A stretch of 64,000 nucleotides of DNA from Linyphia triangularis (taxonomy: Eukaryota; Arthropoda; Arachnida; Araneae; Linyphiidae). The stretch covers positions 3,760,201 to 3,824,200 of the forward strand of contig OZ021730.1 of assembly GCA_963978545.1 (NCBI GenBank), read 5' to 3'. Below the pieces are notes generated by a model. The model worked only from the letters and a program-made list of their open reading frames with translations. It searched no databases and was not told the origin of the DNA. Below are positions 9,712-21,500 of this stretch, one piece after another. Positions within the stretch are counted from its first letter, which is position 1, and every line of letters begins with the position of its first letter. A program made the position numbers and the translations under genes.

Positions 9712-11436
9712 ATGCAATTTTTACTTTTAATTAACCATATTGTTGCGTGGATGGGTTCGAAAGATTTGAAGCCAAAGCAGATCAAAACTGGCAGAAATTT
9801 ATTCCAATATAACTGTTCACAGATTCCTTCACAACTGCAGAACTTCTCATTCTAGTAGACTCAATACAGCTCTTTTCACATCAATAGAGCACAAAACAGC
9901 AGTTAAAAACTTGACAACACAACTGCTCAAATCGCTGCAAAAGACAATGCAATACAGTTCGCTTTCGGAACTCTCTGAACGCTCACTGAGACTCAGTATC
10001 TCAACTCAGTAATTTCAGTCAACTCACTGACTCAACTCATTAATTCCCCTATCTCAACTCATGGCCGGGCTTATATAGGAGTCAAACCTTCTGGAGACTT
10101 CTAGAGGTAGATATTTGGAGAACTTTCCAGAGCGTAGTCGAAAAGTCCTATACATGTACATAGGGACCGAAAATGTCGCCAAGTTTGGCGACATTTTGCG
10201 ATTTCTTGCCAAATTTGGCGATATAAATTAGTCGCCAAAACCGTCGTCAACTTGGCATTGCCATTACCATAACGTTAAATGCCCTGCTCCTTGTAAAACT
10301 TGCTTCCCACCGTTACCTCTGTAAAACTCGTTATCAAGCATTAAGTGTCACATTGCAGGGAAGCCAAGTTAGACAAGCACTGCCGTATGCGAAATGTACA
10401 TAAATTTATCTTTTTACAAAATTAACACTACGAAATATTTACAAATATACAAAAATTCGTAACAATATGTATACATAGGGTAATGAAAGTACAGTATTCA
10501 GTCATAAAAAAAAAGCGATTTTTTTTTACATTTCTCCACGTTTTGGAACATTCTAATCCCAAAAAAAGTTATCTAAAAAAAAATTCTGCCTGTACATGGT
10601 TAGCATAACCCCTGAAAAAATTGACATACTATGTTCAAATTTGGTGAGCAGGTTGGTGATGGCAAAGTGACCTACCATTAAAGTTTTCGTCAAAATGGCG
10701 CATGCGCATAAGATAGCTGTCTTTGAAAAAATCATGTTTTTCAGTGATTGCTAAAAAATGACTAACGATTCTGATCAAAATCGCTGTGGTAATGCCTCTT
10801 AAGGTGTTTTAAACATACCCACCTACGAAATTTCCGTAAAATGCTCCCTCTGAGCGTCAAGGGAATGGGCGAAACTATACAGTTGTTTTCCCTGCAATAA
10901 TTTTTCAATTTTATTTCTGATCCAAATATATAATTTTTTTAAATAATTTTTTATTTATTTTGTTTTAAGTAGGTTTAAACTATCATCCTAATAAAAGATT
11001 CAAAAAATACTTTATTTTACATTTTTTTTTTAAATTTAAAAAGGTTGTGTATTGCTGGAAAAACTGGCGATCAAATGACGGATATATACGCCCGTGACCC
11101 TCAGAAGGTTAATGGCGCAAAAAGCTGAAAAACGAATGCTTTCAACGCAGAGCCTTCTTTCCTTGAACATAGCTTATCGACGATGCCTCCTCTTCTTGGT
11201 TTTTTTTTTATAAGAAAGGATTATATTAGAATTAACGAAAAGTATATCTCCAAAATTATAATGTTGGCATTTTTGTTTTAAAGACCCATACAAGAATTAT
11301 CGCAAATGTACCGCCAAACTGGCCACTTTTTCAAAATGAATGATGAAAATATAAAAACGGTAAATGATAAAAATCCACGTCAGTATTATACTGTAATTGA
11401 AAGTTATGTAATGTTCCACACCCCTAGTTTTTATAG
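9712..11436 (-). mobile_element. Rep-C repeat, reverse copy with LTR-1 inside
   Basis: Reverse-orientation Rep-C from 'tttttacttttaattaaccat' to 'gttccacacccctag'. LTR-1 copy 4 is inserted in the palindromic CATATGTATAC near the 3' end; sister copies show the uninterrupted site. A further ~240 bp (about 10866-11110) has no match to other Rep-C copies and is probably another insertion. GCGCATGCGC-like palindrome near 10693. Confidence 0.75.
9741..10464 (-). mobile_element. LTR-1 solo LTR, copy 4
   Basis: A 724-bp copy with exact ATAT TSDs, inserted in Rep-C. Minus-strand heat-shock-like array at 10087-10106 (one pentamer changed, TTCtgGAGacTTC), TATATAAG at about 10069-10077, AATAAA at about 9794-9802. 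Confidence 0.85.
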
Positions 11437-11513
11437 AGATTGCGTCTGTGGCGCTCAGATTTTAGGCTATACATGTAATCCTATAGAGTTCAGGATACCG
11501 AGCCACAGCAGTG

Positions 11514-12762
11514 ACTATACTAAACTCCAACTTAACTTGACATGTCTAGGCGATAGATCTTCACCGTGCTCATAGGCATTTAATCCATTTTAGCAGAGTG
11601 AAGACAAACCTTATAGCCTTTTGTTCTGTTGTGGTTTGGCGAACATTATGCTTTCACTCCGCCAAAATGGATTAAATACCTATGAGCACTGTGACGATCT
11701 ACCGTCTATACTAAACTTCAACTTAACTAGACATCAGTTAGACGATAGATCGTCACAGTGCTCATAGGTATTTAATCCATTTTGGCGGAGTGAAGACATA
11801 ATTCTCGCCAAACCTTAGAGCCTTTTGTTCTGTTGTGGTTTGGCGAACATTATGCTTTCACGCCGCCAAAATGGATTAAATACCTATGAGCACTGTGACG
11901 ATCTACCGTCTATACTAAACTTCAACTTAACTAGACATCAGTTAGACGATAGATCGTCACAGTGCTCATAGGTATTTAATCCATTTTGGCGGAGTGAAGA
12001 CATAATTCTCGCCAAACCTTAGAGCCTTTTGTTCTGTTGTGGTTTGGCGAACATTATGCTTTCACTCCGCCAAAATGGATTAAATACCTATGAGCACTGT
12101 GACGATCTACCGTCTATACTAAACTTCAACTTAACTAGACATCAGTTAGACGATAGATCGTCACAGTGCTCATAGGTATTTAATCCATTTTGGCGGAGTG
12201 AAGACATAATTCTCGCCAAACCTTAGAGCCTTTTGTTCTGTTGTGGTTTGGCGAACATTATGCTTTCACGCCGCCAAAATGGATTAAATACCTATGAGCA
12301 CTGTGACGATCTACCGTCTATACTAAACTTCAACTTAACTAGACACCAGTTAGACGATAGATCGTCACAGTGCTCATAGGTATTTAATCCATTTTGGCGG
12401 AGTGAAGACATAATTCTCGCCAAACCTTATAGTCTTTTGTTCTGTTGTGGTTTGGCGAACACTATGCTTTCACGCCGCCAAAATGGATTAAATACCTATG
12501 AGCACTGTGACGATCTACCGTCTATACTAAACTTCAACTTAACTAGACACCAGTTAGACGATAGATCGTCACAGTGCTCATAGGTATTTAATCCATTTTG
12601 GCGGAGTGAAGACATAATTCTCGCCAAACCTTATAGTCTTTTGTTCTGTTGTGGTTTGGCGAACACTATGCTTTCACGCCGCCAAAATGGATTAAATACC
12701 TATGAGCACTGTGATGATCTATCGTCTAACTGATGTCAAGTTAAGTTGAAGTTTAGTATAGT
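11514..12762. repeat. Array K: tandem 204-bp palindromic units
   Basis: About six units; 'gacgatagatcgtc' recurs at 11741, 11945, 12149, 12353 and 12557, exactly 204 bp apart. Each unit is a near-perfect hairpin with two ~74-nt arms differing at about 7 positions, a ~22-nt loop (ttagagccttttgttctgtt..) and a ~34-nt linker. The whole array is bounded by inverted ends actatactaaact.../...gtttagtatagt. Later units carry shared changes (acatcag to acaccag, ttagag to ttatag), so amplification was stepwise. Either a foldback element or a hairpin-RNA source; no coding frame. Confidence 0.9.
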
Positions 12763-12860
12763 CCGGGCATTTTTATTGTAGCGAACGGTCGCCACAAGAG
12801 TGAGCCTGTATCATACGAGCCTCTGTCATTCCTCCTGTGAGTCACTAATACGAGCGTTAT
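12763..12860. other. Short unique spacer
   Basis: About 100 bp of mixed composition between the hairpin array and the hAT-like element; nothing recognised. Confidence 0.4.
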
Positions 12861-13439
12861 CGTGGGCGCCCCCAGGAATATTTGTGAGGGGGTGCAGCAA
12901 GACTAGATTTTATCAAAATCATTAATTGTTTTAGAAATGTTAATTAATAATTTTGCATTGTAAATTATACTCTTTGAGAATAGTTAAAATTCATGGCATA
13001 TATTTTCGAAAGCGCAACCCTGTTAAAGAGAAAAAAAATACAAAATGGCAAAAATATTAAATTATATTTTTTCAACGATTTTTTTTATCATCCAACTAGA
13101 TCTCACGGCATTCAAGAGACAATGTTTAGAATGCTCGACGATGCAAAAATACAGATGAGTAACATTTTATTTCTTCCAAGTTTCGGATATAATGACAAAA
13201 AAAAAAAAATTCCAAATGAAACACGAAGGCCAGTATTGGAATATGTTCAATTGAATTCTAAAAATAGATTTCAAGATAGTATATCTGATGACTTAAAAAA
13301 ACAAAACATTTTCCTAGAATTTTGAGAACTACACAGGAAATGATTATACAGTAAAAGGTATAAATACTTTTACCAATCAGCCTCTAATAATCATAGACAA
13401 CAAGCGCCAGACAATCGTTACGCAAGTAGCTATAAAAAC

Positions 13440-13471
<32 letters not shown>

Positions 13472-13578
13472 ACTAAATTAATAAAAAAAAAATGCTCATT
13501 GCAACATGAAAGTATAAACGGCATGTGTGCTTTTTTTTTTTCTTTTTTTTAATCTTGGAATTAACATTTTCCCTAACC

Positions 13579-13609
<31 letters not shown>

Positions 13610-13668
13610 CAAAGGCCAGGGGGGGGGGGGTGCAAGTGCACTTCCTTGCACCCTCCTGGGGGCGCCAA
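12861..13668. mobile_element. hAT-like element L (TIR GGCGCCCCCAGGA)
   Basis: Inverted ends TGGGCGCCCCCAGGA (left) and TCCTGGGGGCGCCA (right) enclose about 800 bp with poly(A), poly(T) and poly(G) runs (13441-13470, 13580-13602, 13617-13630). TSD unclear. The interior holds an open frame at 12993-13325 (110 aa) whose C-terminal part (…NRFQDSISDDL…) faintly recalls the C-terminal region of hAT-type transposases, without a diagnostic motif. Possible degraded transposase remnant. Confidence 0.5.
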
Positions 13669-13758
13669 TGATCGCTATACCAAATGAAATGTTACGTCCA
13701 GGAATTTATAGTACTTTTAAATCCTTTATATTAACTTCGCTTTTGTATGTTTGTCGAT

Positions 13759-13938
13759 GGGTTGGTTGTATTCAGACTATCGGGCGCCGTCAGCAACACG
13801 AGGGGTATAATGCGCCGAAACATTCGTCATTAGACAAGCGAACATACATTTACAAACACCCATGCCTAACACGGGACTCGAACCCGCAACCTCGCGGTCT
13901 AGAAGCCAGCACGCTAACCACTGTAACGTTTGGTCAGC
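13759..13938 (-). mobile_element. SINE-A copy 2
   Basis: Full-length, with an intact T-arm (GCGGG TTCGAGT CCCGT on the minus strand), A box TACAGTGGTTAGCGTG and an AACCAACC tail. The 98-aa frame at 13668-13964 is a read-through of the SINE. Confidence 0.9.
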
Positions 13939-14116
13939 TGTTTGTTAATGGGAGCAGAATCTGAGGAGGCCTAATTAACCCCCTTGCCGTTATCCAATCG
14001 GGCTGAAACTTGGCAGATAGGTTCGATATCGAGAACAAATGCATTCTATTTATTTTTAGTGGTGTAACTGTCACTAAAAAGTCGTTTTTACGGAATATTA
14101 ATAAACCAACTTGTCA

Positions 14117-14840
14117 TTAAAGGGGGTGCGGTACCGAAAATAAAAAAAACTTTATGTACATTTTTCCGTCAAAAATTTATTTTATGTATGAGATACTATT
14201 TATATATCTTTGAGAAAATGTTTTTTTAAATATTGTGTTTTGTTATTTAAAAAAAATTTAAAAACCAAGAAAAATCCATAATAATTGATGTTTGCGTATT
14301 TTGATATAAGTCAAGAAAAAATAAAAAAAATTCAAAGTAAAAGCTTTCTGTAATACATAATTATATAAAGAAAATTTTGTCTTCCCAGAATTTTGATAGG
14401 TGAACTAAAAAAATTCAAAAAAATTCTCAAAGTTAAAATATTGAAATTTCGGCTTTTTTTTATGTTATCTTTTACGCTAAATGTTATATTTTAAAACAGA
14501 ATTAAAAAAATAAAATTCTGCGAAGACAAAATATTTAAAACTATATAAATTAAATGCTCCAAAAATTTGAATAGCCAATTGTTAATGGTTCTGGAGATAT
14601 ATCGATTTGAATATGCAACATCTGTGAAAAACACTAGTGCTCGAAAAACGCACTTTAAGCAGACGCTTCAAGGTGTTACGCCCATTAGTGATGTTTAAAT
14701 CACAGGTAATTTTGTGGCGTTCTAATCACCGGAAGATTAAGATAAAAACATCATTCTCTTCAGGAATGTATGAACTATTTTTTTAAATCAGAAAAAAAAT
14801 TTGGGATTTTTGAAGAAATTTCGGTACCATACCCTCTTAA
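14117..14840 (+). mobile_element. TTAA-F MITE copy 1
   Basis: About 720 bp bounded by TTAA on both sides with TIR of the TTAAGGGGGTCCGGTACC type (here ttaaagggggtgcggtacc / ggtaccataccctcttaa). The interior is shared with copies at 16.35, 23.48, 24.38, 33.31 and 47.11 kb. No transposase. TTAA flanks suggest piggyBac- or Kolobok-type mobilisation, but the TIR matches neither clearly from memory. Confidence 0.85.
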
Positions 14841-15058
14841 TCGCATTAAAAAAATCATTGAACCGACCATTGTTGAAACTCTTTCCTGTTGCCAAAATGT
14901 TTTTTTAATAAATAGTAAAATCACTTCAATCAGAATAAATAAATGATATTGGAATGACATTTACGTTCATTTTTAATAAATAAATTTTGAAATGTAGTTT
15001 TTGCCGCACATATCGCTGATAGAAATGTATTTGATATCGGAGTTGTGTTCATTAATAT

Positions 15059-15398
15059 TGTTACAAATTTTTGTATATTTGTAAATATTTCGTAGTGTTC
15101 ATTTTGTAAATAGGAAAATTTATGTACATTTCGCATAAGGCAGTGCAATAGTTTGCTTCGCCGCAATGTGTGTGTCAATGCTTGATAACGAGTTTTACAG
15201 AGGTAACGCTGGGAAGCGAGTTTTACAAGGAGCAGGGCATTTAACATTATGGTAATGGCAATCTCGCCAAATTGGCGAGATAGAGCTAAGTTGGCGACGG
15301 TTTTGGCGACTAATTTTTGTCGCCAAATTTGGCGAGAAATCACCAAATGTTGCCAAACTTGGCGACCATTTGGCGACATTTTCGGTCCCCATGTACAT
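15059..15398 (+). mobile_element. LTR-1 fragment, opposite orientation
   Basis: Reverse copy of LTR-1, retaining only the U3 part (TGTTAC... through the TTGGCGA palindrome array to 'catgtacatg'). HSE, TATA and R are missing. Frames at 15195-15440 here are shadows of the repeat. Confidence 0.8.
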
Positions 15399-15479
15399 GT
15401 GGCTATTGGCTATTTTTATTTGAATGAGTGTATTAAATGATAATGGTAAATAGCACCATAAATGTTAATGTAATGTCCA

Positions 15480-15530
15480 AAATTAGTGTAATTGAAAGTT
15501 GTGCGATGTTCCACATCCCTAGTTTTAATC
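15480..15530 (-). mobile_element. Rep-C 5' end fragment
   Basis: 'gtaattgaaagttgtgcgatg' (inverted) to 'ccacatccctag': only the terminal ~45 bp of Rep-C. Confidence 0.6.
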
Positions 15531-16348
15531 AAAACTCTACAAAATTATATAATTAATAGTTCTTATTTAAGTTATACGTATAGGCTTCAAATCGCAAAAC
15601 TCGCAAAAATTGGGGAAGATTTGTAAGGCAGTAAAATACAAAAGCAAAATAATAACAACACAAAAGAAGGAAACCCTATGATGGAGGAGCATACTAAAAA
15701 GGAAATATATAATAACTAGTATAATAATAACAACAGTTTTTTATATAAAAAATACTTTTTAAAAAGTTATTCTCTGATTGTAGTTTTTTCTATTTTGCAT
15801 TTCATTCAAACAGTAATAACTCCAGTTTAAATAATATTTTTTTAAATTTGTTTTTTGCTATATAATCTGCATACATTGTTGAATGTTTTGACCTTAAATA
15901 CTAAGTGATTTGTAAATAAATATTATTTTAATTGAATTTTAAAGATAAGAGTCTGTATAAAAAAACGTGGATTTTTCTAATAGATTCAGTTAAAGCAAGA
16001 TATCACAGAATATACACACTGTAAAATTCTGTTAATAAGGTCAAAACATAGAGCAGGGTATTCCGCATTATTGAACACCAAAATTGTATTTGTGGGTGAA
16101 TTAGAATTTTTGTCATTACAGATCGAAATTAGCCTAATTAGTTGATTAAATGTTAATTATTAAAATTTAAGAAATTTTAAATTTTTTTTATTGGAAACAG
16201 TTTAACAAGTAATGTACTTTTCAAGGTGCAAAGGTCTAATTTTTAAATTGAAAATTAAAAAAAAAAAATGTTGAAACCTATACGTATACCTTAATAATAC
16301 TCTGTTAGAAATGTTATTATTTTGTTGAAATTGAAAGGAAACTTTTAT
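15531..16348. other. AT-rich spacer
   Basis: Very AT-rich, low complexity in places; nothing recognised. Confidence 0.5.
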
Positions 16349-17067
16349 TTAAGGGGGTCCTGTACCGAAAATAAAAAAAACTTTATGTACATTTTTATGT
16401 CAAAAATTTATTTTATGTATGAGATACTATTTATATGTCTTTGAGAAAATGTTTTTTTAAATATTGTGTTTTGTTATTTAAAAAAAATTTAAAAACCAAG
16501 AAAAATCCGTAATAATTGATGTTTGCGTATTTTGATATAAGTCAATAAAAAATAAAAAAATTTCAAAGTAAAAGCTTTCTGTAATACATAATTATATAAA
16601 GAAAATTTTGTCTTCACAGAATTTTGATAGGTGAATTAAAAAAAAAATTAAAAAAATTCTCAAAGTTAAAATATTGAAATTTTTTTATGTTATCTTTTAC
16701 GCTAAAAATTATATTTTAAAACAGAATTAAAAAAAATAAAATTCTGTGATGACAAAATATTTAAAACTATATAAATTAACTGCCCCAAAAATTTGAATAG
16801 CCAATTATTAATCATTCTGGAGATATATCTATTTGAATATGCAACATCTGTGAAAAACACTAGTGCTCGAAAAACGCACTTTAAGCAGACGCTTCAAGGT
16901 GTTACGCCCATTAGTGATGTTTAAATCACAGGTAATTTTGTGGCGTTCTAATCACCGGAGGAATACGATAAAAACATCATTCTCTTCAGGAATGTATGAA
17001 CTATTTTTTAAAATCAGAAAAAAAATTTGGGATTTTTGAAAAAAATTTCGGTACTGGACCCCCTTAA
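16349..17067 (+). mobile_element. TTAA-F MITE copy 2
   Basis: TTAA-bounded, ends ttaagggggtcctgtacc / ggtactggacccccttaa; about 719 bp, same interior as copy 1. Confidence 0.9.
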
Positions 17068-17591
17068 GAATTAAAGAATTTCCGTTCATTAATGATTGTG
17101 AAAAGTCTGTGGTTGGGGAAGAGGGGAGGGGGGGGGGGTAGAGAAGTCGCAAGTTACTAACATTTTCGACCACTGGCTGCCAGTGAACCACTGTATACAT
17201 AAACAACGTCGTTTGAGCACATGGTTCAATAGAGCGCCAATTTGGCTCGACAACCCCAACTCTTGTCGCCAATCAATAACAAGCATAAACACCTCCGAAA
17301 GGGGGGGAAAAAAATATTCAAATCCTTTCGCAGGATTTCTGTTGAATAGGAGGCATTGTTTCCTGGTTACCAGACACCCCGTGTTACGCACTGTCTGTGG
17401 CGGAATTCGGCGGGCGAGTCCATAGTTCCTGCTCATGTATTGATCGCCTTGTTTTTCGAGGGGGGAGGTAGGGGGTGGGCCCACGAACTAGTGGCAGGAA
17501 ACTGCTTGATGAATAACGAAATTTTGGATGGTCGACATTTTTTTATTTTGTAAAGATGCATAAATGCATTGTTAAATCGATAAGATTGTAT
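17068..17591. other. Segment of raised GC, several overlapping frames
   Basis: Contains poly(G) near 17128-17137, G-rich patches and overlapping open frames on both strands (for example 17089-17484 minus, 17183-17425 plus). No product is recognisable. Frames open on both strands in the same GC-richer patch are expected by chance, so no gene is called. Confidence 0.3.
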
Positions 17592-19063
17592 TTTCCCTAT
17601 GCTCGTTATGTTACAATCTTCTAACCCAGTGCATTTAGAAACTACTTTCAATAAAACCTTAACATTTGGTAAGTAGGTACAAAATAGATCACTTAGTAAA
17701 ATTACATAAATTGTTTTAAGGTATACATATACATTAGGAATTGCGAAATTTGACTCAAGTCTGCGTTTTTGTTTTAAAATATTCCCGAATTCATTACCAT
17801 TAAAATGATACCATTTTCTTTCTGAGACTCAAATTATTTTTTAAATTACAGTAGGTTTTGTGAACCTGTTTTGTATCACGTTCATTAGTGTATTAAACTT
17901 TAAACAATAGAAAGTTTAATAAATAGAAGAATAATAGAATGAATTTTATAAATAGAAGAATTAAAACATATAGAAAATACTTTCTGTGAAACCTTAATTT
18001 GGGAAGTAGGTATGAAATAGATTACTTAATGAAATAACAAATTGTTTTAAGGTATACATATACATTAGGAATTGCAAAATTTGACTCAAGTCTGCGTTTT
18101 TGTTTTTTTGGTTTTAAAATATTCCATAATTCATTGCCATTAAAATGATACCATTTTCTTTCTGAGACTCAAATTACTTTTTAAATTACAGTAGGTTTTG
18201 TGATCCTGTTTTGTATCATGTTCATTAGTGTAGTAAACTTTAAATGCGTTTTCTGAAAAATGATATTTTGGCGTTATATGACTTTACGCCAACGGTCATA
18301 ACTTCATAATAAATGGTCCGATTTACAAAATTCTAATTTTGTTTTGTAGACAATAGTTGTGAATGTGTTTTCTATGGAGAATCTAATATATATTGTTGTA
18401 AACACATTTTTTATGCATATTTTAATCTTAATTTTTTTGTTAAAAACTATGTATTTTTTTAAACTTTTTATTTAAAAACTTATAATTAAATAAATATTAA
18501 AGCCAAATTCAAAATTCTCCATAGGAACATGCGTCAATATAATATCTCTTATTTGCAATAAAAATAATACCTCCAAGTTAATTACAAGTTTATTTATGTA
18601 TGTTCTAATAATGTCCTAATTAGTCACTATAATTGCAATTATCTAATTAAAAAATTGACGGAAAAAAAAGTTTATATATAAAAATGCATAATTTTTAATT
18701 CTGATATACTGCCAAAAAGTTTGAAATTAAAACCTAAAAATTAAAGAAAATCATCTCAATTGTATATGTATACTAATTTCTATCTAATGTAAATGATAAG
18801 TTAAATGCTAAAAGACAAAACCAGATGGAGCCACTGCATATGCATTGACGAAAAGATTTCAAATATAAAATAAAATATATTAGAAGCTATTTTCGAGTTT
18901 TTAATTAATGTCATTTCATTAAGGTGATTACTTTGGTACCTTCTCACCAAATGTCAAAGTTTCATTTAAATATCTTATGTATCATTATGTATCTTATGTT
19001 CATTTATGTATCTTAATGCACTGAGCCAGTAGATTGTAATATAGCGGGTTTAGGTAATGATGC
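17592..19063. mobile_element. TIR-D element, longest copy (~1.47 kb)
   Basis: The left arm starts 'ccctatgctcgttatgtta'; the right arm ends with its inverse (agattgtaatatagcggg). The interior holds an imperfect ~330-bp tandem duplication: 'ggtatacatatacattagg' occurs at about 17720 and 18050, each followed by 'aatttgactcaagtctgcg'. No transposase frame. Long terminal arms without coding capacity suggest a foldback-type nonautonomous element. Confidence 0.65.
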
Positions 19064-19082
19064 TTGATGCAACTTCATTTTA

Positions 19083-19197
19083 ACTACGGGTGTTGAACAT
19101 CGTACCACTTTCAGTTACTCTTTCATACTGGTCACTGCATTTAAATTTGGCATAGATTGGTTTAAACTACAGTTTTCGTTATTTTTTAAAATCATGT
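19083..19197 (+). mobile_element. Rep-C 5' fragment
   Basis: Forward Rep-C start ('cgggtgttgaacatcg') of the subfamily with 'tactggtcactgcattt'. It is joined through SINE-A copy 3 to an inverted Rep-C segment. Confidence 0.6.
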
Positions 19198-19373
19198 GCC
19201 AAACGGTATAGTGGTTAGCGTGCTAGCTTCTAGACCGCGAGGTTGCGGGTTCCGAGTCCCGTGTTAGGCATGGGTGTTTGTAAATGTATGTTGGCTTGTC
19301 TAATGACGAATGTTTCGGCGAATTATAGCCCTCGTGTTGCTGACGGCGCCAGATAATCTGAATACAACCAACC
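19198..19373 (+). mobile_element. SINE-A copy 3
   Basis: Plus-strand copy with A box, T-arm with one extra base (gggttccgagtcccg) and tail AATACAACCAACC. I see no TSD, and the Rep-C pieces on its two sides are in opposite orientations. Confidence 0.85.
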
Positions 19374-19379
19374 GAAATT

Positions 19380-19732
19380 CCCGTAAAAATGCTTTAATAA
19401 CATTAACAGTTGAAAAACGAATGCCTTTAACACAGAGTTATGTTTCCTTGAACATACCTCATCAACGATCGTTTTTTCTTTTCTCCCCAGTTTCAGTTAT
19501 AAGAAAGGATTATATTAGAATTAACGAAAAGTAAATCGCCAAAATCATCTATTTTGGCGAATTTTTTTTATTTTTTTTAATGACATTAAAAGTATTAGTT
19601 TAAAAAATATCGCCAAACTGGCCATTTATTCTAAACGAATGATGAAAACATAAAAACGGTAAATGACTCAAATTGACATCAATATTATAGTGTAATTGAA
19701 AGTTGCGCGATGTTCCACACCCCTAGTTTGAT
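19380..19732 (-). mobile_element. Rep-C reverse fragment
   Basis: Inverted Rep-C from the middle of the element ('gaaaaacgaatgcctttaac') to its 5' end ('gttccacacccctag'). Confidence 0.7.
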
Positions 19733-20051
19733 ATACAGTCCATTATTATCACATTTCTATCGAACCAGACATATACATAAACCTTCTCAATTTCCTTCCA
19801 AATCTTTTTCCCGAAATACGAAATTCCGTGGAAACACTTTTAGTGTGTATGTGTTAGGCGTCTCTCATAGCAACAGTGCCGAATTATTTACAAAAGAATA
19901 TTCATGAAGTACTTTTCCGTATGAATTCCGCTAATACGAGGTCTTTAAAAAAGGAATTCCTACCGTTGAAATGACGTAACTACGACACAGACAGAAATAA
20001 CAGACAAGACGTAACACAGAAGAAAATACAGGTTAACAGGAAGATCTACTA
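19733..20051. other. Unique-looking spacer
   Basis: Mixed composition; no family recognised. Ends at the CAGGGTGGCC terminus of TIR-M. Confidence 0.4.
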
Positions 20052-20079
20052 CAGGGTGGCCACAAAACTCAGAAAAAAA

Positions 20080-20935
20080 AATTCCCTGATAATTCCCTGA
20101 TTTCCTTGATAGATTTCTAAAAAATTCCCTGATTTCCTTGACCGATTTCTAAAAATTTCTCTGATAATTCCCTGATTTCCTTGACAGATTTCTAAAAAAT
20201 TCCCTGATAATTCCCTGATTTCCTTGACTGATTTCTAAAAAATTCCCTGATAATTCCCTGATTTCCTTGACTGATTTCTAAAAACTTCCCTGATTTCCTT
20301 GACAGATTTCTAAAAAATTCCCTGATAATTTCCTGATTTCCTTGACTGATTTCTAAAAACTTCCCTGATTTCCTTGACAGATTTCTAAAAAATTCCCTGA
20401 TAATTCCCTGATTTCCTTGACAGATTTCTAAAAAATTCCCTGATAATTCCCTGATTTCCTTGACTTATTTCTAAAAACTTCCCTGATTTCCTTGACAGAT
20501 TTCTAAAAAATTCCCTGATAATTCCCTGATTTCCTTGCAGATTTCTAAAAAATTCCCTGATAATTCCCCGATTTCCTTGACAGATTTCTAAAAAATTCCC
20601 TGATAATTCCCTGATTTCCTTGACTGATTTCTAAAAAATTCCCTGATAATTCCCTGATTTCCTTGACTGATTTCTAAAAAATTCCCTGATAATTCCCTGA
20701 TTTCCTTGACTGATTTCTAAAAACTTCCCTGATTTCCTTGACAGATTTCTAAAAAGTTCCCTGATAATTCCCTGATTTCCTTGACAGATTTCTAAAAAAT
20801 TCCCTGATAATTCCCTGATTTCCTTGACTGATTTCTAAAAAGTTCCCTGATAATTCCCTGATTTCCTTGACAGATTTCTAAAAAGTTCCCTGATAATTAC
20901 CTGATTTCCTTGACAGATTTCTAAAAAATTACCGG
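20080..20935. repeat. 43-bp minisatellite in TIR-M left arm
   Basis: About twenty tandem units of ~43 bp, with some shortened to ~32 bp ('aaaacttccctgatttcc' variants). In the sister elements at 39.73 and 50.56 kb this arm has only one or two units, so the expansion is local. Confidence 0.9.
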
Positions 20936-21500
20936 ATTTTAGAGCAAACTTTTTTTCAAATTTCCCCAATTTTCTTACGTTTTCCAGATGTCTAGACACC
21001 CTGATCCAGATAATAAAACACGGTATGCTAAGGTGATAATGTGCAAATTTTTAAAAATAGTTTTGCTGGTAATGAAAAATTTAAATTATTCGGTAACATT
21101 AAACTTCTAATGGCTTACCACTACAAATCTCCATGTAAATAGCGCCAAAATAAGGATGAACATGTCTTAAACGATACAAAATTTCCCTGATTTTCCTGAA
21201 ATTTTAAAAATTTCCCTGACATTTCCCTGATATTTTCCAGAATCAGAAAGCCACAAAATTCATGAAAAAAAGTTCCCCGATATTTCCCTGGTTTCCCTGA
21301 CAGATTTCTAAAAAATTTCCCGATTTTAGGGCAAACTTTTTTTCAAATTTCCCCAATTTTCTTACATTTACCAGAAGTCTAGATACCCTGATCTAGATAA
21401 TAGAACATGTATGCTAAGGTAATAAAACGCAATTTTTTAAAAAATAGTTTTGCTGGTAATGAAAAGTTTAAATTATTCCGTAACATTAAACTTCTAATGG

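Larger units (their letters stand above)
13697..15058 (+). mobile_element. Rep-I repeat carrying SINE-A and TTAA-F
   Basis: Rep-I segments 13697-13758, 13939-14116 and 14841-15058, homologous to 54.3-54.83 kb, are interrupted by SINE-A copy 2 and TTAA-F copy 1. Shared phrases include 'ctttatattaacttc', 'gggctgaaact' and 'aactctttcctgttgcca'. The family is unclassified. Confidence 0.6.

Noticed and set aside
11514..12762. CRISPR-like or rDNA-spacer repeats
   Set aside because: No spacers and each unit is itself a palindrome; an array of hairpins fits better.
19198..19280. A tRNA gene
   Set aside because: A and B boxes are good, but the same head is fused to a constant 3' body with TSDs in many copies, so it is a SINE.
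20080..20935. CRISPR array
   Set aside because: The 43-bp units are contiguous minisatellite repeats without unique spacers, in eukaryotic DNA.
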